A stretch of DNA of 7,875 bases from Clostridia bacterium (GTDB lineage Bacteria; Bacillota; Clostridia; Oscillospirales; CAG-272). Below the pieces are notes generated by a model that was given only the letters and a program-made list of their open reading frames with translations, searched no databases and was not told where the DNA came from. How positions within the stretch are numbered: position 1 is the first letter of the stretch; the number at the start of each line of letters is the position of its first letter. The translations under genes and the position numbers were made by a program. The stretch spans positions 1-7,875 of the forward strand of contig JAFQAM010000306.1 in the NCBI GenBank assembly GCA_017416885.1, written 5' to 3'. Shown in pieces: positions 5,700 through 7,875 of the stretch.

Positions 5700-6761
5700 C
5701 TATTTGCTTAAACGATTATATGCAGTTATAAATCTGACATTATCCCTTATAGAATCATAAATTGTGTTTTTATCAATTTCATTTTTATATCTAAGTAAAG
5801 TAGTGTAGCTTCCACACAAATTTTTCTTCATACAAGGTCTTTGATTAATTAAAATATTTTTATATTCATATTCGTAAGGTAAATTATTGTAAGCTATCCA
5901 ACCATCAATTGATTTTTCAAAGCACGCTAATGCTCTTTCATTATCATTAATAGCCAAGTATTCCCTTGTTAATTGTTCATTAAACTGTCCAACATAAAAC
6001 ACAAATTCACCAAGATCATTTTCATCAAACATAGCATTAAATATGTCTTGTTGCTTTTTGATTATGGCAATTTTTTCTTTTGGTGAAACATTATAACCCT
6101 GAATATCATTTTTAGAGTTTGCAAGAATTCCAATATAAGCATTCAAATGCCACCATTTATCTACAATATCGCTTTGCATCATTATTTTACCTTCAACCGA
6201 TGAATAAGGATATACATTAAACCAATTCCAGTCTTGTCCATATTCAATGTATTTATCCATAAAAGCGAGCTTATCTTCGGTAGATTTTAGCCCTAAAATA
6301 TGACTTGAAGCATCTGAAAGCAATGCTTTATCGGTACAATTATTTAGTACAAGCTTGCACAAGCGTTCAATTTCCTCTTTATCGCTTTGGGATCCGTAAA
6401 CCTTTAACGCATTTACATACAGCATAACAATACGATAATCGTATGAATAATCCTCATATGCAATTTTTGCAACCTCTAAAGCCTTTTGCCCTTGATCTTT
6501 AGCCGTTAAAGCGTTATATTCTTCAATATACTGTAAAATGCGCTCCTCAGCTATAATTCTATCATTGCCAAGCAAGGCATCAACTGTTACACCAAAGTAA
6601 TTTGCAATCGATGGAAGCATAGAAATATCAGGATATGCATCACCTCTTTCCCATTTTGAAATAGACTGAGGTGAAATATGCAAAACATCCGCAAGCATTT
6701 CCTGTGTTAGACCGTTGTCTTTTCGTAATCTTTTAATATTTTCACTAATACAAATTTCCAT
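5700..6761 (-). CDS. Regulator E: Cro/C1-type HTH regulator with C-terminal TPR-like domain
   Basis: A 353-residue protein and the first gene of the array in transcription direction. The HTH domain is at about residues 7-65, with LTQEMLA (18-24), recognition helix SPQSISKWE (30-38), YPD (43-45) and VDALLG (60-65). The helical C-terminal region includes a TPR-like stretch (LTREYLAINDNERALACFEK) and ends with YDSIRDNVRF, matched in B and A. A Trp- and Tyr-rich segment (about residues 172-205, from GQDWNWFNVYPYSS) is unusual among the siblings and could shape a ligand pocket, which is inference. CTCCTTT (6769-6775) lies seven bases from the ATG. It has its own promoter, start-site palindrome and terminator. 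Confidence 0.9.
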   Translation of the reverse strand: MEICISENIKRLRKDNGLTQEMLADVLHISPQSISKWERGDAYPDISMLPSIANYFGVTVDALLGNDRIIAEERILQYIEEYNALTAKDQGQKALEVAKIAYEDYSYDYRIVMLYVNALKVYGSQSDKEEIERLCKLVLNNCTDKALLSDASSHILGLKSTEDKLAFMDKYIEYGQDWNWFNVYPYSSVEGKIMMQSDIVDKWWHLNAYIGILANSKNDIQGYNVSPKEKIAIIKKQQDIFNAMFDENDLGEFVFYVGQFNEQLTREYLAINDNERALACFEKSIDGWIAYNNLPYEYEYKNILINQRPCMKKNLCGSYTTLLRYKNEIDKNTIYDSIRDNVRFITAYNRLSK

Positions 6762-6781
6762 TATATTACTCCTTTAAAGTT

Positions 6782-6802
6782 TAATCGTAGCTGCTACAAT
6801 TA
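6782..6802. promoter_or_regulatory. 21-base near-perfect palindrome at the start of regulator E transcription, candidate operator
   Basis: The arms TAATCGTAGC (6782-6791) and GCTACAATTA (6793-6802) pair around a single central base with one mismatch. It begins one base after the -10 box and covers the predicted start. Its position is like that of the regulator B palindrome, and it carries the same TACAATTA half on the promoter side, but the centre differs. Confidence 0.5.
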
Positions 6803-6803
6803 C

Positions 6804-6832
6804 ATTATAAGACTAAAAATAAGTAAAATCAA
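6804..6832 (-). promoter_or_regulatory. Sigma-A promoter of regulator E
   Basis: On the minus strand, TTGATT (6827-6832), a 17-base spacer and consensus TATAAT (6804-6809). It lies about 35 bases past the terminator of the upstream operon, so regulator E is transcribed independently. Confidence 0.8.
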
Positions 6833-6868
6833 TAACAAAAATTTAGAATAAAATTCTACTGTTAATAG

Positions 6869-6901
6869 AAAAATGAACGCATAAAAATATGCGCTCATTT
6901 T
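6869..6901 (-). terminator. Terminator of the mtnN and TIM-barrel operon
   Basis: A 14-bp stem pairs 6870-6883 with 6888-6901 around a four-base loop. In the minus-strand RNA its one irregular pair is G-U, and the stem runs into U-rich sequence. It begins three bases after the stop codon of the TIM-barrel gene. Confidence 0.85.
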
Positions 6902-6904
6902 ATA

Positions 6905-7717
6905 TTAATAATTAATATTTTCCATATACTTAATGCTCATTTCAGCGCATTCCAAGCGAGATTTGCCCATTGATGGCTCATCCTGCTCTGCAATAATCCA
7001 AGATGCTCCAGCATCCTTAGCTGCATCAACTATATCTTGAATATTTTGCTTGCCGTAGCCAAGTGGTCTATATTCAAAGGTGTTTACAACCTCTTTTTCT
7101 TCGCTTTCAATACCAATAAGCTTATACATATTAGCATTTTTTTCGCCTGTGAAATCCTTTAAGTGAACAACAGGTGCTCTGCCTGTATATTTGCGAACAT
7201 ATTCAGATGGATTTACACCTGCTACATTAACCCAACAGGTGTCAATTTCTGTCTTTAATAAATCAGCGGAAACCTCTGTATAAAGCTCATCTAATGCATA
7301 AGCACCGTTTGTAGTCTTAACAAATTCAAAATCGTGGTTATGATAAAGTAATGTAATACCGTATTTATTGCAAACATCACCAATAACCTTAATATTTGCA
7401 ACCACCTCATCATATTTATCTGTGCCATATCTTAATTCATTTGGTAAATAAGGAATAGCTATGTATTCACAACCGATTTCCTTGTAGGTTTTAACGGTTT
7501 CCTCAATATCAACCATCAAATCTTGATAAGCTACATGAGCAGAAATTGGAATAAGGTCCGCTTCCTCGAACATTACTTTAACCTCTTTACCGCTTTTTCC
7601 GTAAAGTCCTGCAAGCTCGCCTCCCTCATAGCCCATTTCTCTAACCTTCTTAAGAGTGCCTAAAAAATCCTTTTCTAAATCTTCTCTTACTGAATATAAT
7701 TGTAAGCCTAATTTCAT
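6905..7717 (-). CDS. Sugar phosphate isomerase/epimerase-like TIM-barrel protein (AP endonuclease 2 family)
   Basis: A 270-residue cytoplasmic protein of the xylose-isomerase-like TIM-barrel superfamily (Pfam AP_endonuc_2, COG1082). Members isomerise or epimerise sugars and inositol derivatives at a divalent metal site. The metal-ligand motifs are visible: YHNHDFEF (125-132), EIDTCW (157-162), the VVHLKD strand with His185, and IIAEQDEP with Glu244. The N-terminus MKLGLQLYSVRED is typical. The ATG at 7715-7717 is chosen because it begins at the family's first beta strand and GAGGTG lies just upstream. The frame stays open for 23 further codons, but they overlap the nucleosidase gene and have no ribosome binding site. 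The start codon is one base after the nucleosidase stop, and the ribosome binding site lies inside that gene's last codons, so the two are cotranscribed and probably translationally coupled. The substrate is unknown. Confidence 0.92.
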   Translation of the reverse strand: MKLGLQLYSVREDLEKDFLGTLKKVREMGYEGGELAGLYGKSGKEVKVMFEEADLIPISAHVAYQDLMVDIEETVKTYKEIGCEYIAIPYLPNELRYGTDKYDEVVANIKVIGDVCNKYGITLLYHNHDFEFVKTTNGAYALDELYTEVSADLLKTEIDTCWVNVAGVNPSEYVRKYTGRAPVVHLKDFTGEKNANMYKLIGIESEEKEVVNTFEYRPLGYGKQNIQDIVDAAKDAGASWIIAEQDEPSMGKSRLECAEMSIKYMENINY

Positions 7718-7718
7718 A

Positions 7719-7875
7719 TTACACCTCATATATTTTAATAAAATTTTTAACAATTTCAATTGATTGATTAGCAGCCTTTTCTGCAAATGTCATATAGTCC
7801 ATTTCAGCACCGTCCCCGTCAGAAATAGCTCTCAAAATTCCAAAAGGAATATTGTTTACATAACAAGTATGACCG
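7719..7875 (-). CDS. mtnN: 5'-methylthioadenosine/S-adenosylhomocysteine nucleosidase, C-terminal part
   Basis: Only the last 51 codons and the stop are in the window; the start lies beyond the right edge. The visible end contains GHTCYVNNIPFGILRAISD, followed by GDGAEMDYMTFAEKAANQS. This matches the conserved C-terminus of MTA/SAH nucleosidase, including the catalytic Asp of the RAISD motif. The enzyme removes adenine from methylthioadenosine, S-adenosylhomocysteine and 5'-deoxyadenosine, which recycles by-products of SAM-dependent reactions; it also makes the precursor of autoinducer 2. It is the upstream gene of an operon with the TIM-barrel protein, with one base between stop and start. 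A purine nucleoside phosphorylase relative is a less likely alternative. Confidence 0.88.
   Translation of the reverse strand, partial: GHTCYVNNIPFGILRAISDGDGAEMDYMTFAEKAANQSIEIVKNFIKIYEV

Noticed and set aside
1173..6761. Toxin-antitoxin or phage repressor origin of the HTH genes
   Set aside because: The proteins are 235-370 residues with long helical C-terminal regions. No small toxin partner, integrase, attachment repeat or divergent cro-like gene is present.
7718..7786. Upstream extension of the TIM-barrel gene by 23 codons to an ATG at 7784-7786
   Set aside because: The extension overlaps the in-frame mtnN coding sequence, has no ribosome binding site and shows no family similarity. 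The internal ATG at 7715-7717 has GAGGTG and starts at the family's first strand.
1..7875. tRNA or rRNA genes, riboswitches, CRISPR repeats and insertion sequences
   Set aside because: None was seen on either strand. The intergenic regions are accounted for by promoters, palindromes and terminators.

Overview
The window looks like chromosomal DNA from a low-GC Gram-positive bacterium, most likely a gut-type member of the Clostridia. The reasons are AT-rich coding sequence, strong AGGAGG-type ribosome binding sites, sigma-A promoters with almost invariant 17-base spacers, short hairpin terminators between genes, and protein families typical of Clostridia. The standard genetic code is used. There is no RNA gene, CRISPR array, transposase or other mobile element, and no gene-free stretch longer than about 170 bases.

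Left part (1-1172). A membrane protein with a 'GE-x-x-LW-x-x-KP' type N-terminus runs off the left edge on the minus strand. A classical short-chain dehydrogenase (384-1124) points the other way. Their back-to-back sigma-A promoters share a perfect 20-base palindrome that touches both -35 boxes, so one repressor may control both. A 13-bp bidirectional hairpin closes this part against the convergent array.

Middle part (1173-6761). Five paralogous regulators lie head to tail on the minus strand. In order of increasing coordinate they are called A (1173-2282), B (2443-3555), C (3707-4717), D (4856-5563) and E (5700-6761). Each has an N-terminal Cro/C1-type helix-turn-helix and a C-terminal helical, TPR-like region. 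They are not an operon: each has its own recognisable promoter, and all but D have a clear terminator. B, D and E share a nearly identical block around the -10 box. A, B and E have palindromes at the predicted transcription start, which suggests autoregulation or cross-regulation. C and D share an AACCGGTT palindrome in their promoter regions. D is about 100-135 residues shorter than its siblings and seems to have lost the C-terminal part. This tandem set of separately promoted sensor-regulators is the most interesting part of the window.

Right part (6905-7875). A two-gene minus-strand operon holds the 3' end of a 5'-methylthioadenosine/S-adenosylhomocysteine nucleosidase (mtnN) and, one base after it, a xylose-isomerase-like TIM-barrel protein of the sugar phosphate isomerase/epimerase type. 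A terminator follows before the promoter of regulator E.

Functional links between the parts are inference only. The metabolic genes show nothing that ties them to the regulator array, and no target operon for the regulators is visible other than their own promoters.
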